Below, one piece after another: positions 1 to 7,520 of a stretch of 21,409 nucleotides of DNA. The notes beneath the pieces are model-generated. The model ran no database searches and had not been told where the DNA came from. It worked only from the letters and a program-made list of their open reading frames with translations. Numbering within the stretch: the first letter of the stretch is position 1; each line of letters begins with the position of its first letter. The DNA comes from Bryobacterales bacterium (GTDB lineage Bacteria > Acidobacteriota > Terriglobia > Bryobacterales > Bryobacteraceae): NCBI GenBank assembly GCA_016789785.1, contig JAEUQE010000157.1, forward strand, positions 1 through 21,409, written 5' to 3'. The position numbers and the translations under genes are program-made.

Positions 1-551
1 TCGTCGTGTTGTGAAGCCATCACGAGAATGAGACATCCATTGTCTGTACGAATGGGTTCGTGAACCGTGTCTCCGTCCGCCAACTGATAGTCTCCTGTCT
101 GCAAGTACACCGAGCCCTGGAAGCAATCGCCCTCAAGGATAAGGGCATGCTCCGGGGCGACGTGTTTATGGCGGGGATACATGCTGCCAGGCTCCATTTT
201 GAGGATCGATGTGGCCATTCCGGAGACTGGATCGACTGAGAGCGAGCGGTAGGACACCCCTGGAAACGGGGTGGATCGCCAAACCGCATCCTGCTGGAAG
301 GCAATACGCAACCCGGGCGCGACCACTTTGGGCTCACCCTGTTTCCGGATTTTCGACATCAGTCGATTCTTGAGGCCTGGCGGCGCGGCAACGGGAATAA
401 CCGAGAGCGCCAGCGACGATGCCACTTCCTCCCATTCTCCGAGGGCGGCTGCTGTGTCGGGATCCGTCCCAGCCAAGCGTTTCAGTTCCTGCTCCTGCTC
501 GGCGTCCAGGAAACCGAAGCTCTCAAGCGGCGTCAAGTCACGGGAATTCAT
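1..551 (-). CDS. ChrR-like cupin anti-sigma factor (3' end cut by window)
   Basis: This is the likely anti-sigma factor for the ECF sigma gene just upstream. I translated it directly: 183 codons lie in the window without a stop, and the C-terminus lies beyond base 1. The N-terminal 70 residues are a short acidic helical segment that would be the sigma-binding part. From about residue 95 there is a cupin barrel of the ChrR type, with the metal-ligand pattern RHKHVAPEH followed by a later VHEP and a glycine-rich GCLIL strand. Its start codon overlaps the sigma stop codon (ATGA), so translation is probably coupled. Unlike classical ChrR, I see no HxxxCxxC zinc motif in the N-terminal part. Cupin anti-sigma factors of this family usually sense oxidative or metal stress in the cytoplasm. 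The cupin assignment is firm. The anti-sigma role rests on gene order. Confidence 0.8.
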   Translation of the reverse strand, partial: MNSRDLTPLESFGFLDAEQEQELKRLAGTDPDTAAALGEWEEVASSLALSVIPVAAPPGLKNRLMSKIRKQGEPKVVAPGLRIAFQQDAVWRSTPFPGVSYRSLSVDPVSGMATSILKMEPGSMYPRHKHVAPEHALILEGDCFQGSVYLQTGDYQLADGDTVHEPIRTDNGCLILVMASQHD

Positions 552-1177
552 TGGACTTCAGCCTCCAGCCGGCCGCCCGCCGGGATGGCGAGCAACTCTC
601 GCAATTTCATCATGCCGAGCCGGATACGGGTCTTGATGGTACCCAGCGGCTCACCGAGCGCATCAGCAAGTTCAGAGTGGGAGAAACCCTGAAAGTAGGC
701 CATCTCGAGCGGCTTGCGCTGCTCATCGGGCAACTGGGAGAGAGCTTGTATCACCAGCCGGCGCTGCTCGGAAAGGGCGGTCTGCTCTTCGGGAGTTGAG
801 ATGCCGGAGGGTGGATCGAACTGCTCGGGAATCGGCTCCACATTGCGCTGCCGGGAAGCGCGTGCACGCAGCTTGTCCAAGGACCGGGTGCGCGCCAAGG
901 TCAGCAGCCACGCGGTCACCGAACCTCGTTCCGGGGTGAAGGTTTTGGCGATTCGCCAAACCTGGTTATACACGTCCAGTGTCACTTCCTCTGCATCCTC
1001 TTCGTTCCCCACCATCCGTACGGCGAGGCTGTAGACCAGGACATTGGTCTCGTCGTACAACGATCCAAACGCAGCGTCATCGCCGGTCGCGGTTTTGGCG
1101 AGATAGCTGACCCAGGCTGTCTCGCGAGGCTGCCCCCTTAACGATACGCGCTGAGAGGAAAGTCCGGATTCTTCCAT
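548..1177 (-). CDS. ECF-type RNA polymerase sigma factor
   Basis: This 209-residue protein is a group 4 (ECF, sigma-70 family) sigma factor that would direct RNA polymerase to a stress regulon. Region 2 lies at about residues 33-108 (GDDAAFGSLYDETN, then GNEEDAEEVTLDVYNQVW and the DKLRARASR segment). Region 4 lies at about 140-195, with LPDEQRKPLEMAYFQGFSH and the helix-turn-helix recognition part LGEPLGTIKTRIRLGMMKLR. The length is typical. A loosely conserved linker of about 30 residues separates the two regions, as in other ECF factors. It resembles the SigK/ECF members that pair with cupin or RskA-type anti-sigma proteins, which fits the cupin gene overlapping its end. No good Shine-Dalgarno sequence precedes the ATG. 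A GATAAT hexamer (1199-1194, minus strand) 16 bases upstream of the start may be a promoter -10 element. Confidence 0.93.
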   Translation of the reverse strand: MEESGLSSQRVSLRGQPRETAWVSYLAKTATGDDAAFGSLYDETNVLVYSLAVRMVGNEEDAEEVTLDVYNQVWRIAKTFTPERGSVTAWLLTLARTRSLDKLRARASRQRNVEPIPEQFDPPSGISTPEEQTALSEQRRLVIQALSQLPDEQRKPLEMAYFQGFSHSELADALGEPLGTIKTRIRLGMMKLRELLAIPAGGRLEAEVQ

Positions 1178-1201
1178 TCGTGTGTTTTTCTAGATTATCA
1201 T

Positions 1202-1212
1202 CGCGGACCGCG
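1202..1212. promoter_or_regulatory. Perfect 11-bp palindrome upstream of the sigma gene
   Basis: CGCGG-A-CCGCG is a perfect inverted repeat in the 56-bp gap between the LolA-like gene and the sigma gene, 25-35 bases before the sigma start and directly next to a GATAAT hexamer. It could be an operator or a small RNA hairpin. In GC-rich DNA such a short palindrome can also arise by chance. Confidence 0.2.
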
Positions 1213-1233
1213 CGCCTCACGACGGATGACGCG

Positions 1234-2091
1234 TCACCGATTGCCGGCCGGTGCGGCGGGATTCGCTGCCGCGGCAACCGGCTGCGGGCGGAGTTGGAAC
1301 TCGGTGATTCTCGTGTCCATCTCCTGGAAGAACGACTTTACCAGCATGAATCGTGCCGCGAAACGGACTTGCATGCTGTCGGAAACCCAGAGTCCGGGTG
1401 CGGCCTCATGGCGCTCCATATGGAAGCGGGTGCCTTTGCGCATTGTTCCCACAACGCCGAATCCGATGTTGATCGTTTCGAAGATCTCCGCGTCGCCCGC
1501 CACCATCTCGTTGGTGGCCTTATCCACCCAGATGCGGCCTTTCATCTTCTCGAAGAACTTCATCTTGAAGTTCTTGGGCTTGTAGCCGGGACGTGGCGAG
1601 AAGTCGAAGATGAGGGTCTCGCGGCCGCGGCGCATCTCGGTGCCGGCAAGCCGGTAGTCGAGCGCTTCCGGAAATTCCCGGATCATCACGTCGGCGTCGG
1701 AATCCCCTTTCTTGGGCGCTGGGGCCGGCTTGGGATTCGCCTTTTCCTCCGCCTGCTTCCGGCGGTATTCGGCGACATTGTTGCGGATCGACTCCTCCTG
1801 ACGCTTCAACTCGTCCGGGGGCAACGGCTTGTCATCCCGGGCGACGACCCGTGTGATGGTGAGCCCGTCATAGGCTTCGCGGCGGGTGGTGACCACCGTA
1901 CGCGACTTCACCTTCCCATCGGAATCCAATTCCTTGGTCTCCCGCCGGCGGAGGAAGTAGAACTTGTCGAGATTGGCGTCGTCCTGCTTCAGTAACTCCG
2001 CCGCGCGGCGCAGGATGACCCGGTTCTTCTCCAACTCTTCCGGGTTCGCCAGGAGTGGCAGAGACAGTACAAAGAGGCCCAGCCAGCGCAT
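1234..2091 (-). CDS. Secreted LolA-like / outer-membrane lipoprotein-sorting-like protein
   Basis: The protein has 285 residues with a Sec signal peptide at residues 1-15 (cleavage after LLA, before NPEE). A charged helical stretch follows, then a Lys/Pro/Ala-rich linker around residues 110-128. The second half is rich in beta strands (FDFSPRPGYKPKNFK, GRIWVDKATNEMVAGDAEIFE). The pattern of a wide beta sheet with a 'valid under linear regression' style strand order is what I associate with LolA/LolB-fold proteins in acidobacteria, but no diagnostic motif proves it. It should sit in the periplasm or on the outer membrane. The start is supported by an AGGAG box (2097-2101) six bases before ATG. 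It lies 38 bp after dedA and 56 bp before the sigma gene, so co-transcription is possible. The tail is Pro/Ala-rich. Confidence 0.7.
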   Translation of the reverse strand: MRWLGLFVLSLPLLANPEELEKNRVILRRAAELLKQDDANLDKFYFLRRRETKELDSDGKVKSRTVVTTRREAYDGLTITRVVARDDKPLPPDELKRQEESIRNNVAEYRRKQAEEKANPKPAPAPKKGDSDADVMIREFPEALDYRLAGTEMRRGRETLIFDFSPRPGYKPKNFKMKFFEKMKGRIWVDKATNEMVAGDAEIFETINIGFGVVGTMRKGTRFHMERHEAAPGLWVSDSMQVRFAARFMLVKSFFQEMDTRITEFQLRPQPVAAAANPAAPAGNR

Positions 2092-2129
2092 AACTTCTCC
2101 TACGTAGCCGAGGCTTCACCGGTTCCAGA

Positions 2130-2768
2130 CTACCTGCGGCTCTTCCAGTATTCGATGACGATCGGCATCACGGAGATGAAGATAATTCCGATGATCACCT
2201 TCTCGAAGTGCCGCTGAACGATGGGGAAACCGCCCAGAAAGTAGCCCAGCATCGTCATGCTGAACACCCAGCCGATTCCCCCGAAGATGTTGAACGAGAG
2301 AAAGCGCCCGTAGCTCATCTGGCCCACGCCGGCGACGAACGGAGCGAAAGTGCGGATGATGGGAACGAAGCGGGCGTAGATGATGGTCTTGCCGCCGTGC
2401 TTCTCATAGAATTCATGAGTCCGCTGGAGGTGTTCCTTCTTGAAGAAGCGCGAGTCCGGCCGGTTGAAGATGGCGGGACCGGTACGCCGCCCCAGATAGT
2501 AGCCGACACCGTCCCCGACAATCGCAGCAGCCATCAGGAGAATATTGATGAGGACGATATTGAGGTGTCCGGCGCCCGCAACCACCCCGACCGTAAACAG
2601 AAGAGAGTCCCCCGGAAGGAAGAAACCCATTAGGAGACCGGTCTCCGCAAAGACAATGCCGAACAGCATCAGGTAACCCAGCGGGCCACCCAATACCGTG
2701 GATAGCAGGTGTATCAGCTTTTCCGGATTGGTGAGGGTGCGAAGAAACTCCACCAGTGCATCAATCAT
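2130..2768 (-). CDS. DedA family inner-membrane protein (SNARE-associated/VTT domain)
   Basis: This 212-residue integral membrane protein carries the DedA/VTT hallmarks. These are ETGLLMGFFLPGDSLLF at about residues 42-58, GDGVGYYLGRRTG at 85-97 and the central arginine motif YARFVPIIRTFAPFVAGV at 131-148, followed by FLSFNIFGGIGWV. Family members such as YqjA, YghB and PetA/UptA are transporters or flippases for lipid carriers (C55-P, phosphatidylethanolamine), or help keep the proton motive force. Which lipid this one moves cannot be read from sequence. The start lies 3 bases after the stop of the upstream prolyl isomerase gene, so the two are almost certainly co-transcribed and probably translationally coupled. 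Together they point to an envelope-maintenance job. Confidence 0.93.
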   Translation of the reverse strand: MIDALVEFLRTLTNPEKLIHLLSTVLGGPLGYLMLFGIVFAETGLLMGFFLPGDSLLFTVGVVAGAGHLNIVLINILLMAAAIVGDGVGYYLGRRTGPAIFNRPDSRFFKKEHLQRTHEFYEKHGGKTIIYARFVPIIRTFAPFVAGVGQMSYGRFLSFNIFGGIGWVFSMTMLGYFLGGFPIVQRHFEKVIIGIIFISVMPIVIEYWKSRR

Positions 2769-2771
2769 GCG

Positions 2772-4709
2772 CTAGGAGCTCTTGTAGCTATCCACCAGGC
2801 GCTTCACGGCGTCCTTATTGATCTTCACCACGCCCTTCTTCTGGAGGTGCTGGAGCAGGCCGTCCTCAAAGAGATCCTTACGCTCCTGCGCCTTCCGGCC
2901 CTTCAGGCGGAGCAGAATGTCGAACTTCTGCTGCTCGAAGGCCGACATATCGGCGGGCGTTTTCTTGACGACCTTGCACACGTAGTTCGTGCCGCCGAGG
3001 TTGACCGGTCCGAACACTGAGCCGACATCGCGGCGGAACGCTTCGTCGAGGCTGTTGCCGGGCCCGATGCCTTCGGCGTTGCTCTCGCGGCTGAATTCGT
3101 TGGTGGTCTTCACTTCCAACTTCATGGCCGCCGCCGCTTTGCGGAGATCGCCCCCGGCATTGCGCACCTGATCCATCAACTGGCTGGACCGTTCCTGGAA
3201 AACACGCTGGGCGCGCTCGTTCTGAATGGTGGAACGCACCTGGCTTTCCACTTCCGCAAGTTCCGCGGGGCGCTCGGCAAACACATCGTCCAACACGGCC
3301 ACTACCAGTTTGTTGCCGGTGACCTGCGCGACTTCGGTGACTTCGCCCTTCTTCTTGAGGCCGAAGATCGCGTCATCGAGTTCAACGGACTGGCCGGCCT
3401 GGGGCAACGCTTCGCCGCGTCCCGCCTTTTCCACCTTCACGAAGTGCATGCTGTACTTTGCGGCGATCTGCTCGGCCGCATTGGGATCCTTCACGAGTTC
3501 GCGGCGAGCCTGCTCGATGCCTTCCTGCATGCGGTCATAGACCTGCTGCTTGGTCTGATCCTTCTGAATCTGATCCTTCACTTCTTCGAAAGGCTTGAGC
3601 CGCGCTTCTTCCTTGCCGGTGGCTTGAATGATGTGATAGCCGAACGAGGAAGTAACGATGTCGCTGATCTCGTTCTGCTTCAGTGCGAAGGCGACCTTTT
3701 CAAACTCGGGCACCATTTGCCCCTTGCCGAACCAGTCAAGGTCGCCGCCCTTGGCAGCCGACACCGTATCTTCGGAGTTCTTCTTGGCGATATCCGCGAA
3801 GTCCCCGCCAGCCTTGACCTGTTTCAGCAGATCTTCCGCTTTCTTCTTCAGCTTCTCGTGCTCTTCCTTCGGCTTCTCCATCGTCTTGATGAGAATGTGC
3901 CGGGCGCGAACGCGCTCGGGAGTGCGGAAGGCGTCCTTGTTCGAGTTGTAGAAGCTGAGCAACTGGGCGTCGCTCATCTTGATGCCTTCGCTGACCTTTG
4001 CTTCGTCGGCCACCAGCAAACGGAAGGCGCGCTTTTCGGGAATCTTGTAGATGGACTTCGACGAGGCCCAGTGCGCGTTCATTTCTTCTGGCGTCACTTT
4101 GATCTCGTTGCGGATCAGGTTCGGATCGATCTTCACAAACTCGAGCGTAAGCTTGTCGTTGCGGGCGCGGTATTCGGCTTCCACTTCCTGCGGAGTCACC
4201 ACCATGCCTTCGAGAACCATGCCCTGCAGACGGCGCAGGCTCGCCATCATGCGCGCACGGCGCTCGTACTCCGAAATCGAGGTGTTGTTCGAGGCGAGGA
4301 ACTGCGCGTAGGCTTCCTTCCCGATGAACTTGCCGTTCTCGAAAAGCTGCGGCACCTGCATCCGAATCACGTAGGCGACGTCCTCATCGGTGGTCTTGTA
4401 ACCGACGCTTTTCGAATAGTGGGCCACGGCACGTTCGGTAATGATCTGATTGACAATCTGAGGCGCATAGATGGAGAGGAGTTCATTCGGAACCTGGCGC
4501 CCCTTGAGGGTGTCCTGCAAGCTCATGGAGACCTCGCGCATGGTCACAGCATCATCCCCAATCTCGGCGATCACCTGGTCGGACTGGCCGGTATCGCCAG
4601 AGCCGACGCCCGGGATCAAGGTCACGACCATCGAGATCGCGATCAGCATCAACAGAGTGCCGAGCAGGATACGCGTACTTTTCTCCCGGCTGCGAAACAG
4701 ATCAAACAT
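2772..4709 (-). CDS. PpiD/SurA-like periplasmic peptidyl-prolyl isomerase
   Basis: This 645-residue protein is a membrane-anchored periplasmic foldase. After a short cytoplasmic tail (MFDLFRSREK) comes one transmembrane helix at about residues 13-33. A SurA_N-like chaperone region follows at about 45-225, then a parvulin domain at 265-365 (ARHILIKT, GGDFADIAKKNSED, GGDLDWFGKGQMVPEFE, SFGYHIIQ). A second parvulin-like but degenerate region appears at about 440-480, and a helical C-terminal region completes it. This layout and length match PpiD, which helps newly translocated proteins fold at the Sec exit. The parvulin domain keeps the conserved strand residues, so it may be catalytically active, unlike E. 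coli PpiD. An AGGAG box (4719-4723) nine bases before ATG supports the start. It lies between the histidine kinase and dedA genes. Confidence 0.92.
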   Translation of the reverse strand: MFDLFRSREKSTRILLGTLLMLIAISMVVTLIPGVGSGDTGQSDQVIAEIGDDAVTMREVSMSLQDTLKGRQVPNELLSIYAPQIVNQIITERAVAHYSKSVGYKTTDEDVAYVIRMQVPQLFENGKFIGKEAYAQFLASNNTSISEYERRARMMASLRRLQGMVLEGMVVTPQEVEAEYRARNDKLTLEFVKIDPNLIRNEIKVTPEEMNAHWASSKSIYKIPEKRAFRLLVADEAKVSEGIKMSDAQLLSFYNSNKDAFRTPERVRARHILIKTMEKPKEEHEKLKKKAEDLLKQVKAGGDFADIAKKNSEDTVSAAKGGDLDWFGKGQMVPEFEKVAFALKQNEISDIVTSSFGYHIIQATGKEEARLKPFEEVKDQIQKDQTKQQVYDRMQEGIEQARRELVKDPNAAEQIAAKYSMHFVKVEKAGRGEALPQAGQSVELDDAIFGLKKKGEVTEVAQVTGNKLVVAVLDDVFAERPAELAEVESQVRSTIQNERAQRVFQERSSQLMDQVRNAGGDLRKAAAAMKLEVKTTNEFSRESNAEGIGPGNSLDEAFRRDVGSVFGPVNLGGTNYVCKVVKKTPADMSAFEQQKFDILLRLKGRKAQERKDLFEDGLLQHLQKKGVVKINKDAVKRLVDSYKSS

Positions 4710-4747
4710 CAGTGGAATCTCCTACGGAGGGTAAACTACACATTATA

Positions 4748-6505
4748 TCAGCCCCTGGAGGCTTCGGTGGCCTGTGGAAGCCGCAGGTAAAATCGTGCGC
4801 CCTTCCCTTCCTCGGAGCTGACCCAGAGGTCGCCGCCGTGGTCGAGAACGGTCTGCCGCGCGAGCGCAAGCCCGAGCCCCAGTCCATTCTTCTTGCCGTG
4901 CGTGATGAAGGGTTGGAAGAGTTGGTCGCGAATTTCGGCGGCGATTCCCGGGCCAGTGTCGGCGACCTCCACGGTGATCCACCCGCCCTCGGCCTGCGCG
5001 TAGAAGGACACAATGCCGCCCTTCGGCATGACCTCAATGGCGTTCTGCGCAAGATTGAAGAAGACGCCCTCCAGGCGCGGACGGTCTCCGGTGACTTCGA
5101 GTTCGCCGGCGATCCGGATCAGAAGCTTCACGTCCTGCCCGTGCGCGGCGCTCTCCAGCGGAATCAACGATGCGCGCACGAGGTCGCGGACCCGGCAAGG
5201 CTCGGTACGCTTGGTCTTGCCGCGGGTGACGCGCACCAGATCATCCAGCAACTCCTGAATGCGCCGCGATGCACGATGGATGTTCTCGGCGATCCGTCGC
5301 GACTGCTCCGGAGTCGGCTGAGTATCGACCAGCATCTCCGATCCGCCGTAGATCGCAGCCAGCGGATTGCGAAGATCGTGGACAATGGAACTCGCCAACC
5401 GTCCGATGGTGCCGATGCGCTCCTTGCGGATCAGGTCGGCGCGCGCAGCCTGCAGGGATTCGATCATTTTGTTGAAGGTTGCGGCGAGGCGGCCCAGTTC
5501 ATCGTCGCTTGAGACGGCCACGCGGTGCGCATAGTTCTCGAGTGCGACTTCCGAAGCCGCCCGGTCGAGATCCTGCACTGGTTTGACGATGCGCTCCACG
5601 GCGACATAGGTCAGCAGAAGGCCCATGATCACGGCGGCGGCCCACATCCACGCGAACCGCCTCCGCAACTCAGCCACCGTGTTCTTGGCGCCTTCAAACG
5701 AACGCAGGATCATGAGGCGGCCGAGCGTTTTGCCTTCGAAGTCGACCAGGGGCTGCGAGAAAGGAACGTATTCGCGGGAACCGTCGCTGATCAGGGTGGC
5801 GGTGTTGCCCGCTCGCGCTACGCTGCGAACCACGTTGCCAGTGGCTCGATCGTCCAGCGACGAAGCGAAGATCTGGCCGCGAGCCGCGAAAATGAACTCA
5901 CTGCCTCCGGTACCGTCTTTGAGGCCACGGGCCACCGAGCCGTCCACCACAAAGCCGATCAGCAGCGTACCCTGCAACTGCCCGCGATTCCCAGGAGTTG
6001 TCCCGTAGATGGGGGCGACCACCACCTGGTAGAGCAGGCTCTGCTGCACGAGAAAGCCGGAGAGTGGAACGGGGAACTTCGGCATCCCTTTCTGCACGAG
6101 TTCGCGGGGATCGAACTGATTTGGTCCCGGCTCCCGGGAGAACGTGCCGGCCTGGCCATTGGGGTCAGTGATCAGAAGGAATGACTGCTCGGCACGGTCG
6201 CCAACCGCCTTGCGCCAGGTGTTGCCGAGCGACTGGGCAACTTCCGCGTCGGGGCTGGTGGTGGCTTTGCGCATGACTGGCATTGTGCTGAGCGTGGTCG
6301 CCAGGGACTCGAGTTGTTCCGCCCGCGCACGCCACAACGCCTGATAGGTCTTCGAGTTGGATTGCACTTCGTCCTGAAGGCTGGCGGCGGCTGTTTGGCG
6401 AACGCTGCGTTCGAGAAAGAAGCCCATGACGACGAACATCGCCGTTAAGGCGACGGAGGTCGACAGCCAGATCTTCCAAAGCAGCGAGAGTCGGCGAAAG
6501 TTCAT
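4748..6505 (-). CDS. Membrane sensor histidine kinase (periplasmic sensor-HAMP-HisKA-HATPase)
   Basis: This 585-residue protein is a complete sensor kinase. TM1 spans about residues 13-31, and a long periplasmic sensing domain of Cache-like character covers 35-283. TM2 is at 284-304, HAMP at about 304-356, and HisKA carries the phosphorylated His376 in SSIVHDLRNPLAAI. The ATPase domain shows the N box around Asn484/Asn488 (NLAQNAI), G1 DTGPG at 516-520 and G2 GLGLGLAL at 541-548. The arginine-asparagine pair after the histidine (HDLRNP) is the usual phosphatase-active form. It follows the receiver-only gene by 18 bp and so is likely its partner. The ligand of the sensor domain is unknown. No strong Shine-Dalgarno box precedes the ATG, but the signal-anchor position fits this start. 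Confidence 0.95.
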   Translation of the reverse strand: MNFRRLSLLWKIWLSTSVALTAMFVVMGFFLERSVRQTAAASLQDEVQSNSKTYQALWRARAEQLESLATTLSTMPVMRKATTSPDAEVAQSLGNTWRKAVGDRAEQSFLLITDPNGQAGTFSREPGPNQFDPRELVQKGMPKFPVPLSGFLVQQSLLYQVVVAPIYGTTPGNRGQLQGTLLIGFVVDGSVARGLKDGTGGSEFIFAARGQIFASSLDDRATGNVVRSVARAGNTATLISDGSREYVPFSQPLVDFEGKTLGRLMILRSFEGAKNTVAELRRRFAWMWAAAVIMGLLLTYVAVERIVKPVQDLDRAASEVALENYAHRVAVSSDDELGRLAATFNKMIESLQAARADLIRKERIGTIGRLASSIVHDLRNPLAAIYGGSEMLVDTQPTPEQSRRIAENIHRASRRIQELLDDLVRVTRGKTKRTEPCRVRDLVRASLIPLESAAHGQDVKLLIRIAGELEVTGDRPRLEGVFFNLAQNAIEVMPKGGIVSFYAQAEGGWITVEVADTGPGIAAEIRDQLFQPFITHGKKNGLGLGLALARQTVLDHGGDLWVSSEEGKGARFYLRLPQATEASRG

Positions 6506-6523
6506 TGGGCCGGCTTGCCGGCG

Positions 6524-6922
6524 TCAGGCGATGACGGATTTCGCGTCGAGCAATGCCTCCAGGTGGCTGCGGACGGCCATCAAGGAGTAGGGTTTGCGAA
6601 AAAAGGCACTCACCGAGAGTTCCGCCAGTTGTTCGGGCAGATCGGGATCGCCGTCTCCGCTGACCGCAACGATCGGTGTTGCCTGCAGACGCAAATCCCC
6701 CCGTACACGGCGGATCAAATCAAAGCCGTCGGTGCCGGGTAACCGGATGTCCGTCACAATCACGAGTGGATCGCCCTCGGAAACACGCCGCAGTTCATCC
6801 CAGGCCTGCTCCGCGCCCGGCGCAACTCTTACCTCCACGTTATGTATCGCCGCACAGGCGATTTCCAGATTTGTGGCCAGATCGGTAGAATCCTCCACAA
6901 TCAACACCAACCGACGGGACAT
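6524..6922 (-). CDS. Single-domain response regulator (receiver only)
   Basis: The protein has 132 residues and is a CheY-like receiver with no output domain. The acidic pocket is Glu10/Asp11 (VEDS) and the phosphoacceptor is Asp58 in VTDIRLPGTDGF. The switch serine is Ser88 (AVSGDG) and the conserved lysine is Lys110 (FFRKPYS). All catalytic residues are present, so it should be phosphorylated normally. With no DNA-binding or enzymatic domain, it must act through protein contact, a phosphorelay, or feedback on the adjacent kinase. The histidine kinase gene starts 18 bp downstream, which makes it the obvious partner. A purine-rich stretch (AAAGGGGGG) about ten bases before ATG could serve as the ribosome site. 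It is the first gene of the leftward block. Confidence 0.93.
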   Translation of the reverse strand: MSRRLVLIVEDSTDLATNLEIACAAIHNVEVRVAPGAEQAWDELRRVSEGDPLVIVTDIRLPGTDGFDLIRRVRGDLRLQATPIVAVSGDGDPDLPEQLAELSVSAFFRKPYSLMAVRSHLEALLDAKSVIA

Positions 6923-6945
6923 TGGTCATGCCCCCCTTTCCCAAT

Positions 6946-6960
6946 GGCCGGAAAACGGCC
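6946..6960. other. Short GC hairpin in the leader of the response regulator
   Basis: GGCCG-GAAAA-CGGCC forms a perfect 5-bp stem with a 5-base loop, 23-38 bases upstream of the response-regulator start. It has no T-tract on either strand, so it is not a standard terminator. It could be a leader hairpin or an operator. Confidence 0.25.
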
Positions 6961-7012
6961 CGATGAGTCCTTTGGTACCACAGTTCGAGATGCAGCGCCA
7001 TAGCGCGGCGAG

Positions 7013-7432
7013 TCACAGTTTGCCAGATTGAGACCTGCCGGCGACTCTGGCGGCCACGGCGTCGGCGATCAGAGCGAGCACGATTCCAACGCCATTCGCG
7101 AGATAGTCGACTGGATCGTAAGTGTTCGCCATCACTTGGAAGCCATCCGTGGCCTCGAAGATGTCGACCACTGCCAAGGCGAGAATGGCTCGAATTGCTC
7201 TGCCGAACTTCAGACGGCTCAGCGGAGTGGCGAGAATGAAGTAGACCGCAAAGGAGGCTGCGACATTGCCGCCGTAGCTGTGAACAAGCGCCGTATGCGG
7301 CCCGGAGTAGCGTGCCTTCGAAGCGAGGGCGGCTGCTCCCAAGAGGACGCATGCGACATTTCGGGCAACGCCCGGATCAAAAAGCTGCTGGCCACCGGAA
7401 GCAGTTGACTTCATGACAGCGTGTCCCGCCAT
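7013..7432 (-). CDS. Small VanZ-like membrane protein
   Basis: The protein has 139 residues and about three or four hydrophobic segments: around 18-36 (ARNVACVLLGAAALAS), 56-70 (AASFAVYFILATPL), 80-92 and 112-128. The C-terminal part FEATDGFQVMANTYDPVDYLANGVGIVLAL has the spacing seen in VanZ-like proteins: an acidic residue in one helix, then D-x-x-D-x-x-A-N-x-x-G before the last helix. VanZ-like proteins are small inner-membrane proteins of uncertain biochemical role, the name coming from teicoplanin resistance. Nothing here suggests resistance. Met7 (7414) is an alternative start, and neither has a clear ribosome site. It lies between the response regulator and the propeller gene on the same strand, with gaps of about 90 bp on each side, so it is probably its own unit. 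Confidence 0.65.
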   Translation of the reverse strand: MAGHAVMKSTASGGQQLFDPGVARNVACVLLGAAALASKARYSGPHTALVHSYGGNVAASFAVYFILATPLSRLKFGRAIRAILALAVVDIFEATDGFQVMANTYDPVDYLANGVGIVLALIADAVAARVAGRSQSGKL

Positions 7433-7520
7433 CCTTCACAATGCCGGATCGCCATGCGTGAATCAAGGGTGGATCGTTGACGGGAACATGGCGCCCAGGC
7501 GAGCCGCCGTTATCCCTGGG

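Noticed and set aside
3444..4790. A 448-codon plus-strand open frame opposite the PpiD-like gene
   Set aside because: It mirrors a clear foldase gene with a complete parvulin domain, has an odd His/Leu-rich composition and no family resemblance. Long antisense frames are expected in GC-rich DNA.
4712..5512. A 266-codon plus-strand open frame opposite the histidine kinase
   Set aside because: It lies over the ATPase and HisKA domains, whose motifs are intact on the minus strand. Nothing in it resembles a protein domain.
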